DNA from: Hirschia baltica ATCC 49814 | GTDB taxonomy: Bacteria; Pseudomonadota; Alphaproteobacteria; Caulobacterales; Hyphomonadaceae | Assembly (NCBI RefSeq): GCF_000023785.1 | Contig: NC_012982.1 | Location: 744,001 to 808,000 of the forward strand | Reading direction: 5' to 3' | DNA: 64,000 nucleotides | Shown here: piece by piece, positions 7,265-16,425 of the stretch | Layout: each line of letters starts with the position of its first letter | Numbering within the stretch: position 1 is the stretch's first letter | The notes under the pieces: model-generated | What the model saw: the letters and a program-made list of their open reading frames with translations, nothing else | The model's database searches: none | What the model was told of the DNA's origin: nothing | Translations under genes and position numbers: made by a program

Positions 7265-8596
7265 TCAAGAGTGAGAGTGCGCATGATCGGACGCCTCCTT
7301 GTCGCGGATCCGGCCGAGATAGAGCGCTTCGAAAGCGAAGATTGCAGCCATTGACCCAATCGCGATGACGACGATCATTGGGTCTGCGGTCGCTTTGATG
7401 AACAGGAAGGCACCAAGGGCAATCAAATCGAATAAAATGGCGGCGATTAAAATAGAGGCACGGGCGCCGACATCTTCGCGTAAATAGCGCAGCACGCCAT
7501 AATGGATAGCAATATCCATTACGAGATAATAGATCGCGCCGAGTGAAGCGATCCGTCCTAGATCGAAGAACGCGGCCAGGACGGCAGCCAAAACAACTGT
7601 ATAGACAAGCGTGTGTTTCTGGATGCCGCCGGGCATGCCAAAATGCTTGTGGGGGATCAAGTTCATATTCGTCAGCATGGCGAGCATGCGCGAAACCGCG
7701 AAGACACTGGCGAGTAGTCCCGACGCGGTGGCAATGATTGCAATGATCACGGTAAACGCCACGCCAAAATCACCAAAGGCCGGCCGCGAGGCTTCCGCGA
7801 GCGAGAAATCCTTGGCTGCGACAATTTCTTCAAGTGTTAGTGAGGACCCCACCGCTAGAGCGACAGCCATGTAGACAACAAGGCAGATCGCCAGCGACCA
7901 GATGATCGCGCGGCCGACATTCTTATTGGGGTTTTTCACCTCATCGCCGCTATTGGTGATCGTGGTGAACCCTTTAAAAGCAAGAATGGCGAGGGCGACG
8001 CCGGCGAGGAATCCCGCAGGTCCAGTCTCATTTGTTGTGGCCGAGGAGGCTGCTTCAAAAGAAAGGCCGGACGCCCAGAGCGCAGCGCCAGCAAATATCA
8101 GAATGCCGCCAACTTTCAGGACCGCAGCAACTTTGGATACGCCGCCAATGATTTTGTTTCCGGATATGTTGATTATAAACGCAAAAACGATCAGTCCGAC
8201 GGCCAGAACTGGTACCAGAATACTGTCTTTCGAAACATCAAAGAGTTGCAATGTGTAGGTGCCGAATGTGCGTGCGACGAGGCTCTCATTGATGATCATG
8301 GACATAGTCATGAGCAACGCGCTGGCAGCAGCAATTGTCGTTGGCCCATAGGCTTTTTGAAGGATCATCGCGATGCCGCCGGCCGACGGATATTTGTTAG
8401 ACATTTTTATGTAAGTGTAGGCGCTGGCCCCGCTTACCACGGCCGCAAGTAAAAAGGCGAGCGGAAACGCCGGTCCTGAGAATTGCGCGACTTGCCCGGT
8501 CAGTGCGAAGATCCCGGTGCCAATCATGACACCGGTGCCCATCGCAACGGTTCCTGCGAGACTTAGTGAGCCTTTTTTATAGGTTTCGGATTTCAT
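7265..8596 (-). CDS. APC-superfamily amino acid/cation permease
   Basis: A 443-residue inner-membrane permease with about 12 hydrophobic segments. The N-terminal AMGTGVMIGTGIFALTG is the unwound-helix substrate motif of the APC family. Other landmarks are NESLVARTFG, and AFKGFTTITNSGDEVKNPNK, the usual segment after TM6. It ends in the His-containing tail DHAHSHS. Its start overlaps the stop of the DUF411 gene by four bases, placing it in the copper operon that runs leftward from 13.6 kb. Permeases of this subgroup occur in copper islands, but the substrate is not known. Confidence 0.85.
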   Translation of the reverse strand: MKSETYKKGSLSLAGTVAMGTGVMIGTGIFALTGQVAQFSGPAFPLAFLLAAVVSGASAYTYIKMSNKYPSAGGIAMILQKAYGPTTIAAASALLMTMSMIINESLVARTFGTYTLQLFDVSKDSILVPVLAVGLIVFAFIINISGNKIIGGVSKVAAVLKVGGILIFAGAALWASGLSFEAASSATTNETGPAGFLAGVALAILAFKGFTTITNSGDEVKNPNKNVGRAIIWSLAICLVVYMAVALAVGSSLTLEEIVAAKDFSLAEASRPAFGDFGVAFTVIIAIIATASGLLASVFAVSRMLAMLTNMNLIPHKHFGMPGGIQKHTLVYTVVLAAVLAAFFDLGRIASLGAIYYLVMDIAIHYGVLRYLREDVGARASILIAAILFDLIALGAFLFIKATADPMIVVIAIGSMAAIFAFEALYLGRIRDKEASDHAHSHS

Positions 8597-9090
8597 TGCC
8601 CAACCGCCTGTTCAGCTGGGAATCGGCCGACATAGCTCGCGAATACGCTTTGCTGTTCCGTACTGAACAGAATGACATCATAGGCGTCAGGCGGGCTTGT
8701 CGTTTCCATTCCGGGAGAGCCCATTGGCATGCCAGGCACCGAAAGCCCCGCCGCATCTGGCCGGGTTTCCAGAAGCTTACGAATTTCCGAGGCTGGGACA
8801 TGGCCCTCAATCGCGTAGCCATCAACCGACGCAGTGTGGCAGGAGGCAAGTTCATCGGGCACGTTCAGCGAGGCCCGCACAGGTCCAAGGTCTTCGCGTT
8901 CGATAACACGTACTTCAAGACCATCGCGCTGAAGGTGTTTTATCCAGGCCGTACAGCATCCACACCAGGGTGTTTTATAGACGGTAATGGTTTGCGCATT
9001 CGCAGGGCTCGACAAACCGCCCGAGACGAAAAACCCAGCGGCAAGCGCAAAAAGGGCGGTGGCCAAGGCGCCAAGAATCCATTTTGACAT
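8593..9090 (-). CDS. DUF411 / CopG-like copper-binding protein
   Basis: A 165-residue exported protein with an N-terminal signal or anchor (about 5-32) and a DUF411 domain. Key residues are KTPWCGCC (39-46), CHT (84-86), GHVP (96-99) and a Met-rich loop VPGMPMGSPGM (118-128). In CopG-type proteins these cysteines bind copper in a thioredoxin-like fold. The gene lies 17 bases downstream of the copper ATPase gene and overlaps the permease gene by four bases. Likely role: periplasmic Cu(I) handling together with the exporter. Confidence 0.88.
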   Translation of the reverse strand: MSKWILGALATALFALAAGFFVSGGLSSPANAQTITVYKTPWCGCCTAWIKHLQRDGLEVRVIEREDLGPVRASLNVPDELASCHTASVDGYAIEGHVPASEIRKLLETRPDAAGLSVPGMPMGSPGMETTSPPDAYDVILFSTEQQSVFASYVGRFPAEQAVGQ

Positions 9091-9107
9091 AAGAGTTTCC
9101 TTCGAAA

Positions 9108-11366
9108 TTATAGTTTGACAGAGCGAAGTCGCAGCGCATTCGCAATAACCGAGAAAGAGCTGAGGCTCATCGCCGCGGCTGCAATAATTGGACTGAGAAG
9201 CAGTCCAGAGAACGGATAAAGGAGACCGGCAGCAACCGGCACACCGAGCGAATTATAGATAAAGGCAAAGAACAGGTTTTCGCGAATATTGCCCATCGTC
9301 GCGCGGCTCAGCCGTTGCGCGCGGGCGACACCGCGAAGATCGCCTTTTACTAGGGTGACACTGGCGCTCTCCATCGCCACATCTGTACCGGTTCCCATGG
9401 CTATACCGATATCCGCTTGAGCAAGGGCAGGCGCGTCATTGATGCCGTCGCCGCACATCGCCACAACCGCACCTTTCGATTGGAGCTCGCGCACGATCCG
9501 GTTTTTGTCTTCTGGTGACACATCGGCCTCTACTTCATCAATGCCGATTTGGCTTGCAACCGCTTGTGCTGTTGCCAGGCTGTCGCCTGTCAGCATGACG
9601 ACTTTCATGCCAGCCTTGTGCAAGGCGGCTATGGCTTCAGGGGTCGTTTCTTTGATTGGATCGGCGACACCAATCAGGCCCGCCGGTTTGCCGTCCAGAG
9701 CGGCGAACATCACCGTCTGGCCGTCGCGGCGATAGGCTTCAGCATGGGCCTTCAGTGTTTCGTCAAAAGCACCGACCCGGCGCATCATCTTAGCGTTGCC
9801 GATGGCGAAAAGCTTTCCATCGATCCGGCCCTGCGCGCCTTCTCCGGTGACCGATTCAAAATCAGTCGACTCGAGGCGCGCTGCGCCGCGCTCTTCGGCC
9901 CCGTTGACGATGGCTTGCGCAAGAGGGTGCTCGCTCCCGCGTTCAATCGCAGCAGCGTAAGCTAGGAAGTCTGCTTCTGCGAGACCACTCGCAGGCTCGA
10001 CTGTCACAAGTTTGGGGTGGCCCTCTGTCAAAGTGCCGGTCTTATCGACGACGATCGTGTCGACTTTCTCGAACGTCTCGAGCGCTTCAGCATTTTTGAT
10101 CAGAATGCCGCTCTGTGCGCCCTTTCCTGTGGCGACCATAATTGACATCGGCGTTGCAAGACCAAGTGCGCAGGGACACGCAATAATTAACACAGCCACG
10201 GCGTTGACGATCGCAAAAGCCATGGCCGGGTGCGGCCCAAAAATCGCCCAGACGATGAATGTGATAATCGCGATCACGACGACGGCCGGGACAAACAGGC
10301 CGGCCACTGTGTCGGCGAGCTTCTGGATGGGCGCGCGTGAGCGCTGGGCTTCGGCGACCATGCGTACGATTTGCGATAGCATTGTATCTTCGCCGACGCG
10401 CGTCGCGGCCATAACGAGTGATCCGGTGCCGTTAACTGTACCGCCGGTAATCAGATCCCCTGCTGCTTTCTCAACTGGAATAGGTTCTCCAGTGATCATG
10501 GATTCGTCGACATTCGAACGCCCTTCAACAACTTCGCCGTCGACAGGTACTTTTTCGCCTGGCCGGACCCGTAGCCGGTAACCGCTCTGGACATCGTCGA
10601 CGGAAACCTCTTCTTCCTGGCCGTCAGCCATGATCCGGTTTGCGGTTGGCGGCGTGAGTTCAAGGAGCGCGCGGATGGCGCCCGATGTCGCGCTTCGGGC
10701 TCGCAGCTCCAGAACCTGCCCGAGCAATACGAGCGTCGTGATCACCGCAGCGGCTTCATAATATACAGCGACTTCGCCGGCCTCATTGCGAAAGGCGTAC
10801 GGAAAAATGCCTGGCAAAGCGGTGGCAACAAGTGAGAAGACAAAAGCAACGCCGACGCCAAGCGAGATGAGGGTGAACATGTTGAGGTTCATCGTGCGTA
10901 CCGACCGAACGCCGCGCACAAAGAAGGGCCATCCGCCCCAGAGGACGACAGGAACGGCCAGCGCGAATTGAGCCCATTGGGACCAACCGGCGGGCAAGAG
11001 CCCTTCGAGGGGTTTGCCGGGGATCAGGTCACCCATGGCGTAAATGGCAAGTGGGATGGTGAAAATGGCGCTGATCCAGAATCTACGGGTCATATCGTCG
11101 AGTTCTGAGGTGTCTTCTTCGCCTACAACAACACCTTCGGGCTCCAGCGGCATGCCGCATATCGGGCATCCGGAGTTTCGGACGTCGCGAACGTTTGGAT
11201 GCATCGGACATGTATAGACCGTGCCTGAGTAGCCCTGCGGGACGAGATCATATTTGCCGTCCGCGCCGGCATCGGCGTCTCCGCCACCATGGCAACAATC
11301 ATGATCATCCCCGTGGTGGTGATCATGATGCCCATGGTCGTGATGCTTATTATCGGTATTGGTCAT
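9108..11366 (-). CDS. Cu(I)-exporting P1B-type ATPase
   Basis: A 752-residue heavy-metal ATPase. The first 35 residues are very His-rich and carry a CC pair. They are followed by a YHS-like heavy-metal-binding domain ([11 protein letters not shown]...[13 protein letters not shown], 51-77) in place of the usual GMTCxxC domain. Catalytic marks are ITGE (291-294), the CPC metal site (397-399, [10 protein letters not shown]), the phosphorylated Asp in DKTGTLTEG (D441), the SEHPLA motif and [10 protein letters not shown]. The last helices hold [10 protein letters not shown] and [16 protein letters not shown], which are typical of Cu+/Ag+ pumps. A GGAGGGG ribosome site precedes the ATG. It is part of a leftward operon with an acyltransferase upstream and DUF411 downstream. 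Confidence 0.95.
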   Translation of the reverse strand: MTNTDNKHHDHGHHDHHHGDDHDCCHGGGDADAGADGKYDLVPQGYSGTVYTCPMHPNVRDVRNSGCPICGMPLEPEGVVVGEEDTSELDDMTRRFWISAIFTIPLAIYAMGDLIPGKPLEGLLPAGWSQWAQFALAVPVVLWGGWPFFVRGVRSVRTMNLNMFTLISLGVGVAFVFSLVATALPGIFPYAFRNEAGEVAVYYEAAAVITTLVLLGQVLELRARSATSGAIRALLELTPPTANRIMADGQEEEVSVDDVQSGYRLRVRPGEKVPVDGEVVEGRSNVDESMITGEPIPVEKAAGDLITGGTVNGTGSLVMAATRVGEDTMLSQIVRMVAEAQRSRAPIQKLADTVAGLFVPAVVVIAIITFIVWAIFGPHPAMAFAIVNAVAVLIIACPCALGLATPMSIMVATGKGAQSGILIKNAEALETFEKVDTIVVDKTGTLTEGHPKLVTVEPASGLAEADFLAYAAAIERGSEHPLAQAIVNGAEERGAARLESTDFESVTGEGAQGRIDGKLFAIGNAKMMRRVGAFDETLKAHAEAYRRDGQTVMFAALDGKPAGLIGVADPIKETTPEAIAALHKAGMKVVMLTGDSLATAQAVASQIGIDEVEADVSPEDKNRIVRELQSKGAVVAMCGDGINDAPALAQADIGIAMGTGTDVAMESASVTLVKGDLRGVARAQRLSRATMGNIRENLFFAFIYNSLGVPVAAGLLYPFSGLLLSPIIAAAAMSLSSFSVIANALRLRSVKL

Positions 11367-11402
11367 ATCCGGCCCCTCCGGGGTTTGGCTTTAGTGTCAC
11401 TC

Positions 11403-12506
11403 TCATAGGTCGACGCCCCTGGTTGGGCGGTTGATCTCCAATGGAGTTCTGGCATTAGGTTTTTTGGATATCGAGCTTGAACGAGGTTTTAGAGCAAGTA
11501 TTGGCTTTTCGATGACATGCCACGAAGTGGCAGCGACGAGCAGAATGAGCGGCGCAGTCATTATAGCCAGGGCAGCGGGTCTAAGATCTGGTTGGCCAAC
11601 CAGAAATACCTGTAAAAGCGGATAGTGCCAGATATAGATCCCGTACGAATAGTCCGGGATTTTGGCGATACGGACGGACGTACGTTTTGACAATCCAGCC
11701 CGAAGCATAAGGCTTGTGAGGGCAAAGGTCGCAAACAATTCGCCGAGGAGGCCGCCGCCAAGGAGCGCGAACGCCGCAATCAGACCTGCGACCACGAAGA
11801 GGGGCGGCCTGCGCAAAATAGGCCACTGCCAAAGCGTCATTCCGAGCAGAAAGGCCGATGAGAGGCGGAGCAAGGACATCACGCTCGGCGGGAGCGCACT
11901 CGTATCGATGAAGAAAGGCGCGCCAAGATAGACCGATTGCACAAGCAAGAAGACGCTGAGAACACGCCATGGGCCGTTGACGGCACCAAACATGAACGCG
12001 ATGCCCGCTAGGATGTACGCTGCTAGCTCGAACCTAATGGTCCAGAGAGGCCCGTTAAAGTCGGTTTCCAAATTCTGAGAGAATATCTGTGCGGGCGCGC
12101 TGTCGGGATCGCCAAGCGCCAAGACTTTGTAGGTGTATTGCCAGGTCTCCGACTGAAACGGTGATCCGCCACCCTCTGCCGAATAGAGAGGCGCGAAGAC
12201 GAGTACAAAAACCGCAAGTACAATAACCAGAGCCGGGTAGGTCCGCAGAAACCGTGAAAGGGCATAAGCCTTCATATCGCGCCTTGTATGTAGGCTCTTG
12301 GCAATCAAGAGGCCTGACAGGACGAAGAATCCGTTCACGGCCATATAACTGGCAGTCCATTCGTGGATGGAGAACGGCTCCACCCCTGTCGTGAGGAGCC
12401 AGATATGACCGAGTACTACAGCGATCGCCAACACCCACCGCACTGCGGTGAAATGATTTTGACCCATAAGCGGGTCCGCAAGCTGTGTTTGAGCATCCCC
12501 AGCCAT
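11403..12506 (-). CDS. Acyltransferase 3 family membrane protein
   Basis: A 367-residue integral membrane O-acyltransferase with about ten hydrophobic segments. The N-terminal FTAVRWVLAIAVVLGHIWLL contains the conserved R and H of the acyltransferase-3 family. VNGFFVLSGLLIAKS and YSYGIYIWHYPLLQ are also typical. These enzymes usually acylate sugars of the cell surface or lipopolysaccharide. The gene begins three bases after the stop of the DUF2231 gene and precedes the Cu ATPase gene by 36 bases. An envelope modification linked to copper stress is possible but is inference. Confidence 0.85.
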   Translation of the reverse strand: MAGDAQTQLADPLMGQNHFTAVRWVLAIAVVLGHIWLLTTGVEPFSIHEWTASYMAVNGFFVLSGLLIAKSLHTRRDMKAYALSRFLRTYPALVIVLAVFVLVFAPLYSAEGGGSPFQSETWQYTYKVLALGDPDSAPAQIFSQNLETDFNGPLWTIRFELAAYILAGIAFMFGAVNGPWRVLSVFLLVQSVYLGAPFFIDTSALPPSVMSLLRLSSAFLLGMTLWQWPILRRPPLFVVAGLIAAFALLGGGLLGELFATFALTSLMLRAGLSKRTSVRIAKIPDYSYGIYIWHYPLLQVFLVGQPDLRPAALAIMTAPLILLVAATSWHVIEKPILALKPRSSSISKKPNARTPLEINRPTRGVDL

Positions 12507-12509
12507 CTA

Positions 12510-13619
12510 TCAGTGCTCGTGATCTTCGGTGATCGGCGAGGATGACCAATGGACGTGGTGAATCTTCCAAACCCCAGCGTCGCGTTTGAGAACCATGGTT
12601 TCCATCGCTTGCCGGTGCGCGGGCGCGCCTCTATAGGTGCCTTTAATCTCCGATTGAGAGATCACCGTAGCGATATCGCCATTCTCGATAATGTTTCGAT
12701 CTTTGAGATCGAATGACACTGCCGCCGCATAGGCCATATCATTGGACATATGGTGGCCAGCATACTCTTCGAATGAACGCTCAGCGCCGCCACCTTCTGC
12801 GATCACAGCGTCGGGCGCAAACAGTGCGCGTAGCGCCGCTTTATCACCTGCTTTTAACGCTTCGCCGAAAGCGTCAGCGACACTCGCCGGCGAAGCGGCT
12901 TGCAGCGCAGGTATCGCAGGCGGACTGTTTTCATCGTGGTGCCCATAACTATTGTCAAGGCTGGTTGGGTTAGATTCGTGGTGGTCGTCGGCGTTGTCAT
13001 AGACATCCGCGGTCGGTGCCGCGTCTGGCATGGGATCCATATCATGATCTGCCGCGACGACGCCATGATCATGGTCGTGGCCATCTCCGGTTACCTGCGG
13101 CAAGCTTTTGACTCCAAGACCGTAACCATAGACGATTTTACCGCCCCACCAGGCTGTGACGGTTAAGGCGAGCACGGCCGCAGCCAAGCCTGTAACGAAA
13201 ATACCAGAGGTGGCTTTTGTTCTTCCCGTCCAGCGCCAGGCCGCCAGTAGTAGAACGGCGAGGCCGGATGGTACAGCCCAGTTTCGGTGAGTGGTCATCG
13301 CGGCATGCGACGGCGCATCATGAGCTACCGTGTAATAGGCCTGAAACCCCGCTGCGATGGTCAACACGATCGCGATAGCACCAAAGGCCAGCATCCAGTC
13401 CGCAGCCTGCCGCAGGGTCTCTCGCCATCGCTCGACAGGCGAAAAGGCGGCCAACACATAAGAAGCAAAAGCCGTGAGGCTAAGCGCATAGGCAAAATGC
13501 ACCAATATTGGATGCAAGTTCGGTTCAATCAAATCACCCAAGAACGCCTCCCAGTTAGCTGTATGCGTGAACGTCGCTGTCTTCAGCGACTGGCCATTGT
13601 CTGGGTGATACGCGGACAC
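12510..13619 (-). CDS. DUF2231 membrane domain fused to an NTF2/SnoaL-like domain
   Basis: A 369-residue protein in two parts. Residues about 30-170 form a DUF2231-like four-helix membrane domain (LHPILVHFAYALSLTAF, then THRNWAVPSGLAVLLLAAWR). A His/Asp-rich linker of about 60 residues follows (GHDHDHGVVAADHD, then DNADDHHESN and GHHDENS). Residues about 250-365 look like a DUF4440/SnoaL NTF2-fold domain (DAFGEALKAGDKAALRALFA, KRDAGVWKIHHVHWSSS). The start used is GTG 13619; a start nearer the DUF2231 motif cannot be excluded. It heads the run of leftward copper genes. The fusion and metal-rich linker suggest a membrane-tethered periplasmic domain, function unknown. Confidence 0.75.
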   Translation of the reverse strand: MSAYHPDNGQSLKTATFTHTANWEAFLGDLIEPNLHPILVHFAYALSLTAFASYVLAAFSPVERWRETLRQAADWMLAFGAIAIVLTIAAGFQAYYTVAHDAPSHAAMTTHRNWAVPSGLAVLLLAAWRWTGRTKATSGIFVTGLAAAVLALTVTAWWGGKIVYGYGLGVKSLPQVTGDGHDHDHGVVAADHDMDPMPDAAPTADVYDNADDHHESNPTSLDNSYGHHDENSPPAIPALQAASPASVADAFGEALKAGDKAALRALFAPDAVIAEGGGAERSFEEYAGHHMSNDMAYAAAVSFDLKDRNIIENGDIATVISQSEIKGTYRGAPAHRQAMETMVLKRDAGVWKIHHVHWSSSPITEDHEH

Positions 13620-13659
13620 TTGCCTGACCCCTCAAGAATTGTGGGACCCGCAAGCGGCG

Positions 13660-13866
13660 TTAGTTCAGGTCTTTAATCCAACGAACAAATGCATCCATGT
13701 CTATTTGGTCGCGCGCGATATCGCCGTCGGAGGATATCGGCCGGGTGGAGTCCGACCCAGCCCGATTGAAGGTCGCACGCACAGCGACATAGATCAGCAA
13801 TGCGAGGACGCTCCATAAAATCAGCGCACCAAAATTGCCAAAGTCATATGCCTCATACCGACCAAT
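13660..13866 (-). pseudogene. 3' part of a small membrane protein gene, start lost at a junction
   Basis: The frame ending at the TAA at 13660-13662 can be read back 68 codons to a stop at 13867-13869. It has one membrane span (FGALILWSVLALLIYVAVRA) and an Asp-rich tail ending DAFVRWIKDLN, but no usable start codon ahead of the span. Upstream of about 13.86 kb the DNA changes sharply to AT-rich sequence with IS remnants. The gene's 5' end was therefore probably removed by recombination. It would have been the first gene of the leftward copper operon. Family not recognised. Confidence 0.5.
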
Positions 13867-14199
13867 TTAAATTTCCATCATGTTTAAAACCAGCTTCGCA
13901 AACCAACAAGCAATGCTCTTTGGTCTTTTTCGCCTCTAGAGGCCTCGATGAAGTCCGCGGTATCACCAACCGCGCTTTGCCATTCGACGCCAATAACGGA
14001 CATTCGACATCAATTAATTGAATGACAGATGATTGTCCTTTTCCTGCCAATCAATGGCAGGGTTTCTTGAACGCAGCTATTCTTCAATAATAGTAAGTAG
14101 AGGTGCTAAGAAACCGGCTAACAGCATAAGTGGGATGACATACCAAGTTAGCTTGACTCCGCCTGTGACCCAAACATCTACTCAGTGCATTGAAGCCTC
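13867..14199. other. Unassigned AT-rich stretch between truncated gene and IS fragment
   Basis: Short frames exist on both strands, but none looks like a protein. The stretch marks the composition change between the GC-rich copper module and the AT-richer efflux module. No inverted repeat typical of an IS3-family end was found by eye at either edge. Confidence 0.4.
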
Positions 14200-14542
14200 T
14201 ATTGCGATCATCAAACGACGTAGCAAGCCTCACACAATTGTGTTTGATAATGGAACCGAAATAACGAGCACAGCCATTTTGAAATGGTGTCAGGATACGC
14301 AAATAAACTGGCATTATATTGCCCCTGGCAAGCCAATGCAGAATGGCTTCGTCGAGAGTTTCAACGGTAGCTTTAGAAATGAATGTTTAAACGAAACACT
14401 CTTTTCATCTCTTCGTCATGCCCAATATAAAATTACAAAATGGAAAGAGAATTACGACAAAAACAGACCACATTCATCACTAGGTAATCTTACACCTAAT
14501 GAATATGCCTACAAATTTAACTTGCAAAATCAGGCTGCTTGA
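14200..14542 (+). mobile_element. IS3-family (IS407-like) transposase OrfB, 3' fragment
   Basis: From about 14203 the frame reads [20 protein letters not shown], then [30 protein letters not shown] and [16 protein letters not shown]. This is the C-terminal third of an IS3-family integrase-type transposase. The second Asp (in VFDNGTE) and the Glu (in FVESFNG) of the DDE triad are present. The first Asp and the whole N-terminal part, with orfA, are missing. The same frame runs further upstream but is unrelated there. It is a dead remnant marking the joint between two island modules. Confidence 0.85.
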
Positions 14543-14737
14543 GGCCTAGATAACAATGACGAATTGATACAAATAACTGGATGAAACAAAATTTGTAACG
14601 CTTAATGCAGATGGGATTAAACGAGCCTGTATTCGTTGTAGTGATGTTAAGATAACAATGGTTCATGGAGAACATGCGCACTAAATTTTTTTCAAACGCT
14701 TAGTGGATTATTTAGAAAAATCGATTAAATACAAGTT

Positions 14738-15070
14738 ATGTTATTTTCTTTAGCTCAATATGCACTTAGGTTTTTAACAGCAACACTTATTGCTGTTGCA
14801 TTCGTGTATGCACCATTGGCTGAAGCAGGGCATTCTGAAAATGCATTTGAGATAACTTGCGAGGCAGATCACAACAACGTAAGTGATGGAGAAAATGAAC
14901 AACATGACCATCATATTCATAACTGCGGACCATGTTTGCAGCACTTACTGCGCATTGATTGCGGGCACTTAGGTATTTTTAACAACAGCCAAAGAATTAG
15001 ACTTCAGTTCGTGAATGAAGGTTTGATACCTTCTTCTTCTGGAAGTCCTTATCGTCCACCACGGAGCTGA
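14738..15070 (+). CDS. Small secreted His/Cys-containing protein heading the efflux operon
   Basis: A 110-residue protein with a hydrophobic N-terminal signal or anchor (about 8-32). The metal-binding-like segment QHDHHIHNCGPCLQHLLRID lies at about 55-74. It precedes the czcC-like gene by 68 bases on the same strand. Small H-x-C-x2-C proteins of this kind are often the first gene of Czc-type operons in alphaproteobacteria. A periplasmic metal-binding or sensing role is plausible; the family was not securely recognised. Confidence 0.65.
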   Translation: MLFSLAQYALRFLTATLIAVAFVYAPLAEAGHSENAFEITCEADHNNVSDGENEQHDHHIHNCGPCLQHLLRIDCGHLGIFNNSQRIRLQFVNEGLIPSSSGSPYRPPRS

Positions 15071-15138
15071 TCCTTAACTAATTATCGCATCCTTATAAGT
15101 GATGCGTTGCCTATGGATCAACTTTAAGGACTTTATCA

Positions 15139-16425
15139 ATGTCATTCTATTTAAGGGGTGTATTCACCGCCCTGGCATTCAGCGCTATCGTCGCTGATGC
15201 AAACGCCTCACCTTGTGATGAGGCGCAAACTTCATCATCTACTTTACAATTAAATGAGCCGCTCACGCTTGTTGATGTAATGAAGAAAATTCGCAATGCT
15301 TCACCCGCTGCGCGCGCTGCTGCGCTAGAGGTACAGGCTTTAAGGTCAGAAGCTGATCAAGCAGGTCGTCGTTTGAACCCAAATATTTCACTGGAAATGG
15401 AAAACTTCTCCGGAAGCGGTGCTTTTTCTGGTCAAGCTCAAAGCGAAACGACTTTAGCATTTGAACAGACCTTGCGGCTAGGTGGTAAACGTAAACTGAA
15501 CGAACGTGCTGCAAGAGCCAAAGAAGCTTTATCTAGCGCTGAATGTTCTGTAATTCTTCTCGAAGCTCAGCTTACAGGGGCGGTGCTTTTTGCTGAGCTC
15601 ATTGCTGCTTCCAAACTCAAAAATCTTGCAATCGAAAGTGCAGATCTATCTGATCAATTAGCTGGAACAGTTAAAAGACGTGTCGATGCTGGGGCAGCTG
15701 CGCCGCCAGAACTATTGCGCGCACGTGCAGACGCAGCAGCAGCGCGTGCTAGTGTTTCTACTGCTTCCGCAAATGTAAACCAGCTGCGCTACGAGCTCGC
15801 CCTTCTATGGGGCAGTGCAAATCCAACATTCAAAATGGATATCAGTAGCAACACACTAATAAATTCATCGATAGATAACTCAATAAAATCGCATCCCGCA
15901 CTTGATGCAGCAGATGCTGCACTTGTCGCTCGTCAAGCAGAACGAGACCTCGCGAAAAGTGCTGCTATACCTGATCTGACAGTGTCAGCTGGTTTGCGTC
16001 GCTTTGAGGAAACAGGGGAGCAGGCAGTCATTGCTGGTATAAGCATACCATTCCCTATATTCGACCGAGGAAGAGATGCAGTACGTGCTGCTTCGTTTCG
16101 TCGGGATGCAGCTACTTTAAGCAGAACTGTAACTGAACAAAGACTTCTCTCACAGAAACGTGCAGCGGTTTCTTCCCGTAAGGCAGCCCAAAAGAGACTC
16201 GATATATTAACAAGCGAAGCGTTACCTGCGGCTGAAGAAGCTTATACAGCAGCTGTAAAAGGTTATGAGATAGGTCGCTTTGATCTTACTACAACCTTAG
16301 ATGCTCGGGCCACCCTGATTGAGACTAGGTCCGCTTTGATTGAAGCCGATTTTGCTCTGCAGAGCCAAGACATGCGGCTGCGCGCCCTGATTGGTGCTAC
16401 CCCTTTTGATGGAGAAATCCAATGA
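15139..16425 (+). CDS. czcC: CzcC-like outer membrane efflux protein (TolC family)
   Basis: A 428-residue outer membrane channel of a tripartite metal efflux pump. Signal peptide about 1-23 (ANA cleavage). It has two OEP repeats of long, Ala-rich helices with typical segments LNPNISLEMENFSGSGAF, EQTLRLGGKRKL, KRRVDAGAAAPPELLRARAD and GYEIGRFDLTTTLDARATLI. It would connect the RND pump and the fusion protein to the outside. The gene overlaps the next one (membrane fusion protein) by four bases. Confidence 0.92.
   Translation: MSFYLRGVFTALAFSAIVADANASPCDEAQTSSSTLQLNEPLTLVDVMKKIRNASPAARAAALEVQALRSEADQAGRRLNPNISLEMENFSGSGAFSGQAQSETTLAFEQTLRLGGKRKLNERAARAKEALSSAECSVILLEAQLTGAVLFAELIAASKLKNLAIESADLSDQLAGTVKRRVDAGAAAPPELLRARADAAAARASVSTASANVNQLRYELALLWGSANPTFKMDISSNTLINSSIDNSIKSHPALDAADAALVARQAERDLAKSAAIPDLTVSAGLRRFEETGEQAVIAGISIPFPIFDRGRDAVRAASFRRDAATLSRTVTEQRLLSQKRAAVSSRKAAQKRLDILTSEALPAAEEAYTAAVKGYEIGRFDLTTTLDARATLIETRSALIEADFALQSQDMRLRALIGATPFDGEIQ

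Noticed and set aside
9108-11366. Zn/Cd-type ATPase in the copper module
   Set aside because: The CPC motif and the MSLSS segment near the C-terminus are typical of Cu+ pumps, and it is in an operon with DUF411.
11373-11383. CCCC-TCC-GGGG palindrome as a further copper operator
   Set aside because: On the minus strand this is the GGAGGGG ribosome site of the Cu ATPase gene, so the symmetry may be accidental.
13853-14050. Minus-strand 65-codon frame at the module joint
   Set aside because: No protein-like features; composition and position suggest non-coding debris.
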